A stretch of 5,161 nucleotides of DNA from Oscillospiraceae bacterium (GTDB taxonomy: Bacteria > Bacillota > Clostridia > Oscillospirales > Ruminococcaceae), in the NCBI GenBank assembly GCA_017440425.1, contig JAFSHJ010000136.1, positions 1 to 5,161 on the forward strand, read 5' to 3'. Under the pieces are notes generated by a model that saw only the letters and a program-made list of their open reading frames with translations, was not told the origin of the DNA and made no database searches. Shown piece after piece: positions 5,111-5,161 of this stretch. The position numbers and the translations under genes were made by a program. The first letter of the stretch is position 1, and every line of letters starts with the position of its first letter.

Positions 5111-5161
5111 TTAAGCAATAGCCGCTTTGTTGTTCTTTCTTCCGATAAACTGAACTGCAAC
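5111..5161 (-). CDS. C-terminal end of an unidentified gene (partial)
   Basis: Only the last 16 residues are in the window (VAVQFIGRKNNKAAIA, then TAA at 5113-5111); the gene continues off the right edge. This frame is chosen because its stop falls 10 nt before a strong minus-strand terminator. The other two minus-strand frames run straight through that terminator and into repeat DNA. The tail is basic (R, K, K), with a short hydrophobic strand (VAVQFI). I do not recognise the family from so little sequence. The gene converges on the ABC operon. Confidence 0.55.
   Translation of the reverse strand, partial: VAVQFIGRKNNKAAIA

Noticed and set aside
4745..5160. Minus-strand frames encoding GFQR-containing peptides
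   Set aside because: The shared peptide comes from the 16-bp direct repeat. These frames run through the hairpin array or the right-hand terminator.

Overview
The window looks like a chromosomal segment from an anaerobic Firmicute of the class Clostridia, most likely an Oscillospirales (Ruminococcaceae-type) gut bacterium. This is inferred from three things: the two ABC exporter subunits resemble Clostridia proteins, the sigma-A promoter and strong Shine-Dalgarno sites are typical of Firmicutes, and the intergenic DNA is full of GC-rich hairpin repeats of a style I associate with these genomes. No marker gene fixes the taxon.

Layout. Bases 1-411 hold no convincing gene. They are a mosaic of short stem-loop repeats, with two copies of a 69-bp element bounded by CCGCGG and two copies of a 38-bp double-hairpin repeat. 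A small minus-strand gene (412-666, 84 aa) follows, encoding an unrecognised protein with one C-terminal membrane segment. Bases 667-1103 are an A-rich divergent intergenic region with GTTGAAAA/GTGGAAAA-type repeats. It ends in a near-consensus promoter (1032-1060) that drives a two-gene operon on the plus strand. The operon encodes the two half-transporters of a heterodimeric type IV ABC exporter (1104-2858 and 2851-4707, 8-nt overlap) and ends at a strong intrinsic terminator (4714-4739). Bases 4740-5076 are again repeat DNA: a row of hairpins, a 16-bp direct repeat and a third, inverted copy of the 69-bp element. The last 51 bases are the C-terminal end of an unknown minus-strand gene, followed by its own terminator (5068-5100).

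How the genes work together. The first subunit has a degenerate ATP site (Asp for the catalytic Glu after Walker B, Gln for the H-loop His) but a perfect LSGGQ. The second has a fully catalytic Walker B and H-loop but a non-canonical LSQGQ. Pairing them gives one degenerate and one consensus ATP site, the arrangement known from TM287/288, LmrCD and BmrCD. The substrate cannot be read from the sequence.

The most unusual signals are the 69-bp element and the small minus-strand gene. In the element all three copies keep exactly the same spacing, and a hairpin stem changes in a compensatory way around a conserved 13-nt loop. I found no clearly new multi-gene system in this window.
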